A model generated the notes under the pieces. That model was not told the origin of the DNA, made no database searches, and worked only from the letters and a program-made list of their open reading frames with translations. This document shows positions 33,283 through 42,077 of a DNA stretch of 64,000 nucleotides, piece by piece; position 1 is the first letter of the stretch; the number at the start of each line of letters is the position of its first letter. A program made the position numbers and the translations under genes. The DNA is taken from the NCBI GenBank assembly GCA_002173095.1, contig NHBK01000010.1, forward strand, positions 78,371 through 142,370, written 5' to 3'. The DNA comes from Hyphomonadaceae bacterium TMED5. GTDB lineage: Bacteria > Pseudomonadota > Alphaproteobacteria > Caulobacterales > Hyphomonadaceae.

Positions 33283-33768
33283 TCAGGACGCCAAATTCAG
33301 GTGATAATAGGTATTGAAATCAGACACAGCATAGTCTGCAAACGCCTCCCCCTTCTTAAAACCGAAGGAGAGATAGAGCCCAAGCGCCGGGCGATACTCT
33401 TCTGTTGTTCCGGTTTCCAGGCTGACGCTTTTATATCCGCCAGACTTTGCCATTCCGATCAGCGTTTCCAGCACTTTGCGCGCAACGCCTTTACGAAGAT
33501 GGTCCGGATGCGTGCGCATGGACTTTACCTCGCACTGCTCATCGCTGAGATGTTTAAGCGCGCCCATGCCGACAAGGTCGTCGTCCTGCCAGATGGTGAT
33601 GAACTCAATCTCAGGCACCTGCAGCTTTGACAAATCCAGCACATAAGCGAGCTCTGGCGGTGAATTGGCAAAGGCCTCAGCCACATGAAACTCTAAGAGC
33701 GAGATCACCTGCGGATCAGAAAAATCGCCGGGCCGGACCTCAAACTCAGGTGCCACGCGTGTCCCCAT
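33283..33768 (-). CDS. GNAT family N-acetyltransferase
   Basis: A 161-residue acetyltransferase: EFITIWQDDDLVGMGALKHLSDEQCEVKSMRTHPDHLRKGVARKVLETLIGMAKSGGYKSVSLETGTTEEYRPALGLYLSFGFKKGEAF. The acetyl-CoA loop is RKGVAR and the fold ends with the usual YLSFGF strand. The substrate is unknown. Its 5' end overlaps the 3' end of queE by 23 bases, so the two are translated from one mRNA. It lies between queE and fabI. Confidence 0.92.
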   Translation of the reverse strand: MGTRVAPEFEVRPGDFSDPQVISLLEFHVAEAFANSPPELAYVLDLSKLQVPEIEFITIWQDDDLVGMGALKHLSDEQCEVKSMRTHPDHLRKGVARKVLETLIGMAKSGGYKSVSLETGTTEEYRPALGLYLSFGFKKGEAFADYAVSDFNTYYHLNLAS

Positions 33769-34501
33769 AGAGGTGAATATGCAGCCGGTCTGTGAAGTTC
33801 ATCCCATGGCGCAGGCATTCTTCGGTCAGCCATTTGCTTCGCGTACGCACCTCCTCAGAGGACCGTCCAAGCGGCATCAGATAGACACGCTCATGCGGGA
33901 TACGGAACTGACGCGTCAGAGACAGCACTTCATCCAGATCATCCGGCGTCGCGATTACGAATTTGAACCAGCTCTGTGGAAGCTGAGCATAGACGGCCAA
34001 TGACACGGGGTTCAGCGCAGTTCTGGCTTCATTTCCCGAATGCGACAGCTTGGGCGACACATTGAACTGATTGACCAGCGGGACAAGGTCAGCAGGCGGC
34101 GCGATAGACCCGTTGGTCTCGATCTCCACCCAGACAGGCCCGCTTTCATTCTTGATGGCGGTAATCATTGCCGCCAGCTTGCCCTTTTGGAGCATGGGCT
34201 CGCCGCCCGTAATCACGATGCCAGAGGGCTGAGATTTCGCGACCTCAGCCGCAATCTCTTCAAAGCTACGCGAGAGACGTTCCTCAGTCGGAACGAATTT
34301 CACGTCGTCTTCGTGAGGAAATGGGGTGCCTTCGAAGTTCCAGGTGTAGGCGGTATCGCACCATTTGCAGTGCAGATTACAGCCCGACAGGCGCACAAAA
34401 GTGCGGGGCGCGCCAAGGCTCGCCCCTTCACCCTGAATCGAAGAAAAGATTTCCGGATTGCCGTGATCGTCAACCGCAAGCCAGAGTGTATCCTGGCTCA
34501 T
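33746..34501 (-). CDS. queE: 7-carboxy-7-deazaguanine synthase QueE
   Basis: QueE is a radical-SAM enzyme that rearranges carboxytetrahydropterin to carboxydeazaguanine on the way to queuosine. The 251-residue protein has the cluster motif CNLHCKWCD (Cys41, Cys45, Cys48), the substrate segment EIFSSIQGEGASLGAPRTFVRL before it, and GIVITGGEPMLQKGKL. queC, queD and queF are not adjacent; here queE lies between fabA and a GNAT gene, which is unusual. Its start is eight bases after the fabA stop. Confidence 0.95.
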   Translation of the reverse strand: MSQDTLWLAVDDHGNPEIFSSIQGEGASLGAPRTFVRLSGCNLHCKWCDTAYTWNFEGTPFPHEDDVKFVPTEERLSRSFEEIAAEVAKSQPSGIVITGGEPMLQKGKLAAMITAIKNESGPVWVEIETNGSIAPPADLVPLVNQFNVSPKLSHSGNEARTALNPVSLAVYAQLPQSWFKFVIATPDDLDEVLSLTRQFRIPHERVYLMPLGRSSEEVRTRSKWLTEECLRHGMNFTDRLHIHLYGDTRGT

Positions 34502-34509
34502 AACAGGTC

Positions 34510-35034
34510 TCAGTCTTTGTTCGGCTGGAACAGACCGACGCGCATATCGTCAGCCGTGTAGATCAGCTTATCGTCAGCATAAAGACGACCGTCTGCAACG
34601 CCAAGCACAAGGCGGCCACGCTTCACGCGCTTCAATTCCATCTCATAGCGAACAAGCTTCACATCAGGGGTAACCTGACCGGTGAATTTCACATTGCCCA
34701 CGCCAAGAGCGCGACCTTTGCCCGGAGAACCGCTCCAGCCAAGCCAGAAGCCAACATTCTGCCACAGCGCATCAAGGCCAAGACAGCCAGGCATAACCGG
34801 GTCGCCAATGAAGTGACACTGGAAGAACCAGAGGCTTGGATCGATGTCGAGTTCGGCAACCATATTGCCTTTGCCATGCGGACCACCATCCATGGTGATT
34901 TCGGATATGCGGTCCATCATGAGCATTGGAGGCGCTGGCAGCTGAGCATTGCCCTCACCAAAGAGACCGGTTTTACCGCTCTCAATAAGCTCTTCGCGCG
35001 TATAAGAAGATTTTCTTGTAAATGTCTCAGCCAC
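34510..35034 (-). CDS. fabA: 3-hydroxydecanoyl-ACP dehydratase/isomerase FabA
   Basis: FabA dehydrates 3-hydroxyacyl-ACP and isomerises trans-2- to cis-3-decenoyl-ACP, the branch point for unsaturated fatty acids. The 174-residue protein contains the active-site His74 ([15 protein letters not shown]) and Asp88 (CLGLDALWQ), spaced as in E. coli. It heads the queE, GNAT and fabI run. The partner condensing enzyme FabB must be elsewhere in the genome. Confidence 0.96.
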   Translation of the reverse strand: MAETFTRKSSYTREELIESGKTGLFGEGNAQLPAPPMLMMDRISEITMDGGPHGKGNMVAELDIDPSLWFFQCHFIGDPVMPGCLGLDALWQNVGFWLGWSGSPGKGRALGVGNVKFTGQVTPDVKLVRYEMELKRVKRGRLVLGVADGRLYADDKLIYTADDMRVGLFQPNKD

Positions 35035-35136
35035 TTGGAATTCCTTACCGTCGGTTCTGCCGATCTGAAGCCTGCCAGAAACGTCAAACCGCCTGTAAGG
35101 TCAACCCATGGGCTGAGTGAGACACATCGCCATGCC

Positions 35137-35739
35137 TCAATTTATGGCAGATACACCGAGCAAGAGCTCTTCAGATTCAGAAGACCCGGAAGATGGTACA
35201 GAAAAATCAATAACTTCCGGCGCGGTACCCGGTGCGCCCCAGAGAAATTCTTTATCAGCCCAGCCGCGGCGATGGTTAATGTAAATCTCGCACATCGTCT
35301 CTTCACAGCCGATAAGCGTTGCAATTGCGCCTGTTTCCATACGCGCAACAATACGCGAGTCTGCGTTGGACGAGCGGTGCAGAGTCACCAGCTCATCGCC
35401 ATAAATCATAACGCTCGGCTGGCCACCCAGCGTACGCTCATGCATCCAGACTTCATCACCGGACGGGTCGCGCACCATACGCCAGTCATGCGTTTCACGG
35501 ATCACCATGACCGGAAGGCCGCGGCGCTCATATCGCCATGCGACAGGGTATTCCAGACCCGGTCCCGCACGCCCATGAACAGCTGCGTATTTCAGCGATT
35601 CAAAGCGCGGAACAGGCAGCCCTGAGAACGCAGAAATCCGAACCATCTGGTCGGTGACAGGGCCTTGGGCGGATTGTGCAAATGCCGGCGCGCTTAGCAG
35701 TAGAGTCGCGACGACCAGGCTTTTCAGCTTCGCAAACAT
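35137..35739 (-). CDS. exported SH3-like domain protein
   Basis: A 200-residue protein with a signal peptide (MFAKLKSLVVATLLLSAPAFAQ). It contains two SH3-like repeats of the bacterial type: YAAVHGRAGPGLEYPVAWRYERRGLPVMVIRETHDWRMVRDPSGDEVWMHERTL, and VTLHRSSNADSRIVARMETGAIATLIGCEETMCEIYINHRRGWADKEFLWG. This is the periplasmic SH3_4-type domain often seen in alphaproteobacteria. Its partner is unknown; peptidoglycan is likely. It lies 102 bases after fabA's start, in the same direction. Confidence 0.9.
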   Translation of the reverse strand: MFAKLKSLVVATLLLSAPAFAQSAQGPVTDQMVRISAFSGLPVPRFESLKYAAVHGRAGPGLEYPVAWRYERRGLPVMVIRETHDWRMVRDPSGDEVWMHERTLGGQPSVMIYGDELVTLHRSSNADSRIVARMETGAIATLIGCEETMCEIYINHRRGWADKEFLWGAPGTAPEVIDFSVPSSGSSESEELLLGVSAIN

Positions 35740-35893
35740 TGGTTAATTCCCGAGGATAAATTCCCGGAAATTCTTTACCTATCTTGGTGAATAAGCCGTA
35801 AATAAGATTAAACAAAACCTTGCCATCGCAGACTCGGATTGGCCTTCTGGCTCTGGTTTGCTATGGCAGAGAAAACAACATGATGGGGACGCG

Positions 35894-36880
35894 ATGTCAT
35901 CGCAGAAAATAAAAGTCGTAGTCACAAGGCGTTTGCCGAGCGTTGTTGAACTCCGCCTCAAGGAATTGTTCGACACAACCCTCAACGAATCAGACCACCC
36001 AATGTCGCAAAACGAGCTGTCCGCAGCGGTTGCTGAGGCTGACGTTCTGGTGCCAACCGTGACCGACAAAATTGATGGCCGGGTTCTGGCTCACGCCGGG
36101 GACAATCTTCGATTAATCGCTCAGTTTGGTGCGGGCGTAGACAATATTGATGTTCAAAGCGCTATCCAGCGCGGCATTACCGTCACCAACACACCGGGCG
36201 TTCTGACAGATGACACAGCCGACATGACGATGGCGCTGCTTCTGTCTGTTCCGCGCCGCATGATGGAAGGCGCCAAAGCCATTGAGAATGACGAGTTCAA
36301 AGGCTGGACACCCACATGGATGATGGGTCGCCGCATCTCAGGCAAGCGCCTCGGCATTATCGGCATGGGCCGTATTGGCCAGGCTGTTGCCCGCCGCGCC
36401 AAAGCCTTTGGCATGCAAATCCATTATCACAACCGTACACAGGTCAGCCCACAGATCGAAGAATCGCTCGGCGCGACCTATTGGGATAGCCTCGACCAGA
36501 TGCTGGCTCGCATGGACTTTGTATCCGTAAACTGCCCGCACACGCCTGCGACCTATCACCTTCTAAACTCCCGCCGACTGGAGCTGATGCAGCCTCACGC
36601 CTTCATCGTGAATACATCACGTGGCGAGGTCATCAACGAAGCGGCGCTGGCGCGTGCACTGGAAGAAGGCAAAATTGCTGGCGCGGGTCTCGACGTTTTC
36701 GAGCACGAACCAGCGATCAACCCGAAGCTTAAAGTTCTGAAGAATGTCGTGCTTCTGCCTCACCTCGGCTCAGCGACTGAAGAAGGCCGCACGGAAATGG
36801 GTGAGAAGGTACTGATCAACATCAAAACTTTTGTCGACGGCCATAAGCCACCGGATCGGGTCATTCCATCCATGCTGTAA
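35894..36880 (+). CDS. D-isomer-specific 2-hydroxyacid dehydrogenase (glyoxylate/hydroxypyruvate reductase-like)
   Basis: A 328-residue NAD(P)-dependent enzyme. The cofactor motif GMGRIG is at 157-162, and the catalytic residues are Arg243 (NTSRGEVINE), Glu272 (FEHEP) and His290 (LLPHLGSAT). The N-terminal half contains IAQFGAGVDNIDV. The family includes glyoxylate/hydroxypyruvate reductase and phosphoglycerate dehydrogenase; the absence of an ACT domain argues against SerA. The start at 35894 follows GGGGAC. It is convergent with the alpha/beta hydrolase gene, seven bases away. Confidence 0.92.
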   Translation: MSSQKIKVVVTRRLPSVVELRLKELFDTTLNESDHPMSQNELSAAVAEADVLVPTVTDKIDGRVLAHAGDNLRLIAQFGAGVDNIDVQSAIQRGITVTNTPGVLTDDTADMTMALLLSVPRRMMEGAKAIENDEFKGWTPTWMMGRRISGKRLGIIGMGRIGQAVARRAKAFGMQIHYHNRTQVSPQIEESLGATYWDSLDQMLARMDFVSVNCPHTPATYHLLNSRRLELMQPHAFIVNTSRGEVINEAALARALEEGKIAGAGLDVFEHEPAINPKLKVLKNVVLLPHLGSATEEGRTEMGEKVLINIKTFVDGHKPPDRVIPSML

Positions 36881-36887
36881 GGCTGAC

Positions 36888-37904
36888 TTATTCTGCCAAT
36901 TCAAATTCAGAACCCGTAGCCTCTGGCTGCGGGTTTTCTGTTTCTGCGAATACGCCATCCAGAAACGCTCGCAGGTCAGACAGGGACGCCGCCATGGCTT
37001 CTTCCTGTGGCAAATGCCCGATACCGTCATAAACGATCAGCTCAGCATTCGGGATAAACTCGATAAAGGTTTCACTGTGCGCGAGCGGAACGATCTGGTC
37101 GTCTGCGCCATGCAAGACCAACACAGACAATGACAACGCCGACAAGCTACCTTCAGCCTCTTCATTCGTCAGATCATCGCGCGATGCCAGCTCGATCAAC
37201 GCACCGCGATGTCCAGGCGCACGGCTATAGTCCGCATACTGATCAATTAAGTCATCTGTGACGAAGGACTGGTCCGAAAAGGCCGATTCCATCCCTGATT
37301 TCACAAACGGTCTCGGGTTCAGTGACCGGAGAAAAGGCGCGACCATCGGATTAGAAAGCGTATCAAAAAGCGCTGGTCGCTTATGCTCAATTCCAATGCC
37401 GTCCGGCAAGCCAGCCGCATCGACAAGCACCAGTCCGGAAAGGGCTTCAGGGTGCTCAACGGCATATTCCCACGCCACATGACCGCCCATAGACGAGCCA
37501 GCAAGCACGAACTCTTCCAGTTCAAGCTGCCCAGCCATATCGGAAACGAAACGAACCATTCCGCCCGTCGTCAGATTAGTGGTCTGAAGAACACGCGTCA
37601 GGCCATGCCCCGGCAGATCCACACGTACCACGCGATAGTCATCGGCCAGACTGTCAGCCCAGCCATCCCAGGTATCGAGCGAAGAGGCAAAACCGTGCAA
37701 AAGGAGGATAGCGGGCGCGCCCTCCGGTCCTTCATCCTTGAAATGTACTTTGAGGCCGTTGGGCAGGGTCAGAAACTGAGACGCGTCACTGACATATTCC
37801 GGTTCAAGTTCAGCGTAGGGGATATCCGCGCGACGCATGGCAAGCCAGCCCGCTGCGAGTGCTGCACACAGCACCAGAACCACTACAGAAACCTTACGAA
37901 ACAT
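36888..37904 (-). CDS. membrane-anchored alpha/beta hydrolase
   Basis: A 338-residue hydrolase with an N-terminal hydrophobic anchor or signal (VVVLVLCAALAAGWLAM). The catalytic Ser138 lies in AGSSMGG, the oxyanion loop is LLLHGFASSLDTW, and Asp and His lie in VLHGADDQIVP and DGIGHLPQEE. The substrate is unknown; it resembles peroxidase-type or ester hydrolases. It is probably active in the periplasm or at the membrane. The last 25 residues are acidic. Confidence 0.92.
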   Translation of the reverse strand: MFRKVSVVVLVLCAALAAGWLAMRRADIPYAELEPEYVSDASQFLTLPNGLKVHFKDEGPEGAPAILLLHGFASSLDTWDGWADSLADDYRVVRVDLPGHGLTRVLQTTNLTTGGMVRFVSDMAGQLELEEFVLAGSSMGGHVAWEYAVEHPEALSGLVLVDAAGLPDGIGIEHKRPALFDTLSNPMVAPFLRSLNPRPFVKSGMESAFSDQSFVTDDLIDQYADYSRAPGHRGALIELASRDDLTNEEAEGSLSALSLSVLVLHGADDQIVPLAHSETFIEFIPNAELIVYDGIGHLPQEEAMAASLSDLRAFLDGVFAETENPQPEATGSEFELAE

Positions 37905-37990
37905 AACACCGCCCGACTATGTCATGAAACTGTCACGACAAATGCACAGCGGGCCGGTCTATGCAAGGCTGAGACGGAGCGCAAGCCGTA

Positions 37991-38728
37991 TCAGGGGTTA
38001 CAAACAGGGCAGGATGGGTCCTGAGGCAGTTTAACTGTGCGAAACGCACCGCCCAGACCATCCATAATGGTCAGACGACCAAATAAATTCTTCTGTTCGC
38101 CAATCAGATAGCGCGTGGCCAGCAAAGCCTGATGGCTCGCCACCAGATGTGTGATTGCTCCAACAACGCCCAGATCCTTGCAGTTTCCTGCATCCGGAGG
38201 CTCTGCCGGAACAAAGCACTGATAACATGGGCAGCTGGCCTCAGAAGGGTCATTCACGGCCAGAACCTGCCCCGTCCAGCCCGCGACCGCGCCTGAAATC
38301 AACGGGATGCCCTCAGCGCGGCTGGCCGCATTCAGTGCAAAGCGCGTCTCGAAATTGTCCGAACCGTCCAGAATAAGGTCCACCTCAGGCAAGCCGGTTT
38401 CGGAGGTCCATCTGTCCTGAACCGCATCAATCTGGGTGTCGGCGTTCAACGTGCTGAGGCTTCGGAAAAGCGCTCCGACTTTGGTGTCGCCGACATCGCG
38501 CTTTGAAAACTGCGTCTGGCGCTGAAGATTGGACAGCTCGACCCGGTCTTTATCAAACACGGTGATCCGACCAATGCCCGTCGCCGTGAGAATTCGCGCC
38601 GCGACACCGCCCAACGCGCCCGCACCCACAATCATCACATGGGAATTGAGAAGTTTTTGCTGGCCAGGACCGCCGATTTCTTTCACGAGGAAATGGCGCT
38701 TATAGCGTTCAATCTGATCAGGTGTCAT
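37991..38728 (-). CDS. moeB: ThiF/MoeB-family adenylyltransferase
   Basis: A protein of 245 residues from 38728 that adenylates the C-terminus of small sulfur carriers such as MoaD or ThiS. It begins MTPDQIERYKRHFLVKEIGGPGQQKLLNSHVMIVGAGALGGVAARIL, with the ATP site and the Arg-finger segment (ELSNLQRQTQF). DGSDNFETRFALN is conserved, and two CxxC pairs (CPCYQC and CPVC near the end) would bind zinc. MoeB and ThiF are hard to tell apart here. An upstream ATG at 38755 is also possible and has AAGG nearby. The start region is shared with the divergent PIF1-like gene. Confidence 0.9.
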   Translation of the reverse strand: MTPDQIERYKRHFLVKEIGGPGQQKLLNSHVMIVGAGALGGVAARILTATGIGRITVFDKDRVELSNLQRQTQFSKRDVGDTKVGALFRSLSTLNADTQIDAVQDRWTSETGLPEVDLILDGSDNFETRFALNAASRAEGIPLISGAVAGWTGQVLAVNDPSEASCPCYQCFVPAEPPDAGNCKDLGVVGAITHLVASHQALLATRYLIGEQKNLFGRLTIMDGLGGAFRTVKLPQDPSCPVCNP

Positions 38729-38800
38729 GCTGTGTCCGGATAGGTTGCTCGCCATGTTGTGCGCCTTTGGTCCATCCGTATCAAGATGAAGGAGAGCGAA

Positions 38801-40129
38801 TTGTCGGAAACTGCCAGCTCTGCACCCCTGAAATGGATTAGCGGAGAAGAGCGCTCGCCTACCGGCAATGTGTTCCTGACCGGCCGCGCTGGCACGGGCA
38901 AGACAACGCTTTTGCGCAAATATCTGTTCGATGCAGGCGAGCAGGCCATCGTTCTGGCCCCAACCGGCATTGCCGCAATGAATGCCGGTGGCCAGACCAT
39001 CCACTCCTTCTTCAAATTCCCGCCGCGTCTGCTGGATGACACCGATATTAAGCGCCTGCGCAATGCGCGGCTGATCAAAAAGCTCGACACCATTATCATT
39101 GATGAGATTTCCATGGTCCGCGCCGACATGCTGGACGCGATCAATAAATCTCTTCAGCTAAACCGCGGCTCCAAAAAGCCATTTGGCGGCGTGCGCATGG
39201 TGCTGTCTGGCGACCTGCACCAATTGCCGCCCGTGGTGTCCCGCGATGAAGAAGAAATTCTTCTGGAACGCTATGGCAATCCATATTTCTTTCAGGCCGA
39301 GGCCTTTAAGACTGGTGCATTCGCGCTCGTCGCGCTGAAGCATGTTTACCGCCAGAGCGACCCGGCCTTCCTGAAACTCCTCAATGGTCTTCGCCGCGCG
39401 CGGCTTGATGAAGACGACGTTGAGGTTCTGAACAGCCGGGTATCCGGGCGCTCCGCCATTGAAGCCAGCGCGACCCATATCGTACTCACGCCAAACAATG
39501 CGGCCGCCTTCCGCATCAACCAGGCGCGCCTGAATGCACTGGATGGCGACGCCTATATTTTTCCGGCCAAGGTCGAAGGCCAGTTTGACGAAAAAACCCA
39601 CCCGACCGAAAGCGAACTGGAGCTGAAACAGGGCGCGCGGGTGATGACCATCAAGAACGACTCTGAAGGCCGGTATGTGAACGGCTCAATCGGCACGGTG
39701 GAAGGTTTTGAGGACGATGCGGTGCTCGTCAAAATCGACGGTGAAACCTGTAAGATCGAGCCTGCGACCTGGGAGAAATATCGCTATGAACTGGACCGCG
39801 AGAACGACAAGGTCGACCGGTCAGTCGTTGGCTCTTTCAAGCAATTGCCACTGCGACTTGCCTATGCCGTGACAGTTCACAAATCGCAGGGGCTGACGCT
39901 GGAAAAGGTCTATATCGACTTTGACCACGGCATGTTCGCACACGGTCAGGCCTATGTGGCTTTCTCTCGCGCGACCACGCTGGAAGGTCTGGACCTTTCG
40001 CGCATGCTTCGCCCATCTGATCTGGTGTTTGACCGACGCGCTTTCGATTTTGGGGAACTGGAAGTCGTGGAAGACACCGAAACCCATTTGATTGCGGGCT
40101 TCCAGCCAAGAGAAAACGAATTGTTTTAA
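38801..40129 (+). CDS. PIF1-like helicase / AAA-type DNA helicase
   Basis: A 442-residue superfamily 1 protein of the PIF1/RecD-like group. Walker A is GRAGTGKTTLLRK, followed by VLAPTGIAAMNAGGQTIHSFF, the Walker B region IIIDEISMVRADMLD, then LSGDLHQLPPVV and, near the end, AVTVHKSQGLTLEKVYIDF and YVAFSRATTLEGL. It probably unwinds DNA, including quadruplexes or forks. AAGGAG at 38789-38794 lies six bases before the TTG at 38801, making that the likely start; an ATG at 38786 is upstream of this site. It is followed by a terminator. Confidence 0.92.
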   Translation: MSETASSAPLKWISGEERSPTGNVFLTGRAGTGKTTLLRKYLFDAGEQAIVLAPTGIAAMNAGGQTIHSFFKFPPRLLDDTDIKRLRNARLIKKLDTIIIDEISMVRADMLDAINKSLQLNRGSKKPFGGVRMVLSGDLHQLPPVVSRDEEEILLERYGNPYFFQAEAFKTGAFALVALKHVYRQSDPAFLKLLNGLRRARLDEDDVEVLNSRVSGRSAIEASATHIVLTPNNAAAFRINQARLNALDGDAYIFPAKVEGQFDEKTHPTESELELKQGARVMTIKNDSEGRYVNGSIGTVEGFEDDAVLVKIDGETCKIEPATWEKYRYELDRENDKVDRSVVGSFKQLPLRLAYAVTVHKSQGLTLEKVYIDFDHGMFAHGQAYVAFSRATTLEGLDLSRMLRPSDLVFDRRAFDFGELEVVEDTETHLIAGFQPRENELF

Positions 40130-40140
40130 ACCTCACAACG

Positions 40141-40174
40141 AAAAGCCCTTTTGAGCCAAGCCAAAAGGGCTTTG
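40141..40174 (+). terminator. hairpin after the PIF1-like gene
   Basis: AAAGCCCTTTTG pairs perfectly with CAAAAGGGCTTT around eight bases. The T-run is short (TTT), so termination may be partial. It also lies downstream of the small membrane protein on the other strand. Confidence 0.75.
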
Positions 40175-40198
40175 TCTGAAAGGCGCTTTTCGTACTGG

Positions 40199-40303
40199 TC
40201 ACATTACGAAAGCAAATCCGGCGACGATAATGAGGAAAATAGCTGCGGTCAGAGGTACTGCTGCTACAAAGCTCAACACTTCGCGCTGTGTGTCCTTAGT
40301 CAT
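40199..40303 (-). CDS. 34-aa single-span membrane protein
   Basis: The gene starts ATG at 40303 with AGGAG eight bases upstream, and stops at 40199. The protein begins MTKDTQREVLSF and ends in a hydrophobic helix of about 20 residues (VAAVPLTAAIFLIIVAGFAFVM). It is too short for most gene finders. Very short proteins with this layout often sit in respiratory or transport complexes, but nothing here names a partner. It lies on the minus strand between the PIF1-like gene and a TetR gene. Confidence 0.65.
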   Translation of the reverse strand: MTKDTQREVLSFVAAVPLTAAIFLIIVAGFAFVM

Positions 40304-40424
40304 TTAGGGCTCCTGAATTTACATCCGGCGGAGAACCCCGTCATTAAACATGTTTACCACGTTTCAGACACATTGCCAATAAACAGATTTGCGAACGTTC
40401 AGCGCGGGTTGCCCCACTGATCCG

Positions 40425-41012
40425 TCAGGCCTTCAGCGCCTTGATCAGCAGATCCATTACCCCATCAAACTCGCGTTGCAGCTTTTCCATGCTGAGCTGC
40501 GTCCAGAGCTGAGGATATTCAAACTTCATCAGCGCGGTCTGGAGCATCTCTGCGGTGAAGTTACAATTGTCGAGCGGCGCGATCTCGCCGCGCTCAATGC
40601 CCTGCTCCAGAAGCTCGACAATATAAATACGCTCCTGTGCGAATTGTTCATTCGCAAAGCCTGGCCGCTCACTGCCCAGAACCTCTGCAAGCTCCAGTTT
40701 TTTCGGGTCTTCTTCCAGAAGATGATAGGTTCTGTCTAACCTGCTCTGAAAGAATTCGCGCACGCGGTCTAGTGCGCTTTCATCTGATCGGCGCACAATT
40801 TCCGAGAACGCCTGAAAGATGGTCTGATTGAACTTGCGCGCCATCGCTTCGGCAATATCCAGCTTGGACTTGAAGAAACGATAGATATTTCCCGCCGACA
40901 TATCGCAGTCTTTTGCAATCTCAGCCATTGTCGTTTTACCATATCCATAGTGTAGGATACGGGTCATGGCCGCGCTTAAAATCGCATCACGTGAATCAGA
41001 CTGTTCAGGCAT
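40425..41012 (-). CDS. TetR-family regulator
   Basis: A protein of about 195 residues from the ATG at 41012; starts at 41024 and 41051 are also open. The helix-turn-helix is ILSAAMTRILHYGYGKTTMAEIAKDCDMSAGNIYRFFKSKLDIAEAMARKF, followed by a helical ligand domain. It is divergent from gpsA, and a near-perfect dyad lies in the gap. The C-terminal part resembles regulators that pair with membrane or lipid genes, but the ligand is unknown. Confidence 0.9.
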   Translation of the reverse strand: MPEQSDSRDAILSAAMTRILHYGYGKTTMAEIAKDCDMSAGNIYRFFKSKLDIAEAMARKFNQTIFQAFSEIVRRSDESALDRVREFFQSRLDRTYHLLEEDPKKLELAEVLGSERPGFANEQFAQERIYIVELLEQGIERGEIAPLDNCNFTAEMLQTALMKFEYPQLWTQLSMEKLQREFDGVMDLLIKALKA

Positions 41013-41032
41013 GGCGCTGACCATAGAACGAT

Positions 41033-41058
41033 TGAATGAATCATCAATCATTTATTCA
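41033..41058. promoter_or_regulatory. dyad between the TetR gene and gpsA
   Basis: TGAATGAAT and ATTTATTCA are nine-base arms with one mismatch, around eight bases. The site lies between the two divergent genes, 20 bases before gpsA, as expected for a TetR operator controlling both. Confidence 0.65.
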
Positions 41059-41078
41059 GACAACATACAGGGCGAAGC

Positions 41079-42077
41079 ATGACCTTTAATCGAATTGGTG
41101 TACTGGGTGCCGGTGCATGGGGCACTGCATTGGCCTATACGGCTCAGGCTGCAGGTCGTGATGTACTGATCTGGTCTCGCGAAGGCGAAGTTGCTGACGC
41201 GCTGTCTTCGGGCAAGGGCAATCCGGTATTTCTGCCAGAGGTCGACCTTCCGGCTATTCCAGCCACATCTGATCTGGCTGCTCTGAAAGATGTTGATGCC
41301 ATTCTTGCCGTCGTCCCGGCACAGTTCGCACGATCGGTATTTACCCAACTCAATGGACTTATTCCTGACGACATGCCGTTTGCGCTGTGCGCCAAAGGTG
41401 TGGAACATGGCTCATTGAAGCTTATGGCCGAAGTCCTCAGCGAAACCCGCCCGCAAGCGCCTGTTGCCGTCCTGTCCGGCCCATCTTTCGCAAAAGACGT
41501 CGCAGCGGGCCTGCCGACGGCTGTCACCCTCGCCTGCGAAGATGAAGCGCTTGGCCATCGTTGGATGGAGAGCATTGGCCGCCCTGAATTCCGCCCTTAT
41601 TACAGCCCGGATCTTATCGGCGCTGAAATCGGCGGCGCGGTGAAAAACGTTCTAGCCATTGCCTGCGGCGCAGTTGAAGGCCTACAGCTCGGCAAATCAG
41701 CGCATGCGGCACTTATTTCGCGCGGGTTCGCTGAAATGGTACGCCTTGGCACCGCCATGGGCGCGCAGGCAGAAACTCTTGCCGGGCTGTGCGGACTCGG
41801 CGACCTGGTTCTGACCTGCTCCTCACCGCAATCACGAAATATGAGCTTTGGCAAAGCCCTCGGCGAAGGCAAAAGCCCGAGCGAAATTCTGGCAAGCCGC
41901 AAGGCCGTCACCGAAGGTGTCGCGACTGCTCCGGGCGTTGTCTCACTTGCGAAAAGCTATGGCATTGAAATGCCAATCTGCGAGGCGGTGGCCGATATTC
42001 TGGCAGAAAAGCTTACGCTCAAAGAAGCCATGGCCTCACTCATTGAGCGCCCATTTACGTCAGAGCAAACCGGCTAA
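41079..42077 (+). CDS. gpsA: glycerol-3-phosphate dehydrogenase GpsA
   Basis: GpsA reduces dihydroxyacetone phosphate to sn-glycerol-3-phosphate for phospholipid synthesis. The 332-residue protein shows the cofactor motif GAGAWGTALAY at the N-terminus, CAKGVEHGSLKLMAEVL, SGPSFAKDVAAGLPTAVTLA, and the C-terminal catalytic lysine region GGAVKNVLAIACGAVEGL. The length fits the family. Its stop overlaps the mmcB start (TAATG). Confidence 0.97.
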   Translation: MTFNRIGVLGAGAWGTALAYTAQAAGRDVLIWSREGEVADALSSGKGNPVFLPEVDLPAIPATSDLAALKDVDAILAVVPAQFARSVFTQLNGLIPDDMPFALCAKGVEHGSLKLMAEVLSETRPQAPVAVLSGPSFAKDVAAGLPTAVTLACEDEALGHRWMESIGRPEFRPYYSPDLIGAEIGGAVKNVLAIACGAVEGLQLGKSAHAALISRGFAEMVRLGTAMGAQAETLAGLCGLGDLVLTCSSPQSRNMSFGKALGEGKSPSEILASRKAVTEGVATAPGVVSLAKSYGIEMPICEAVADILAEKLTLKEAMASLIERPFTSEQTG

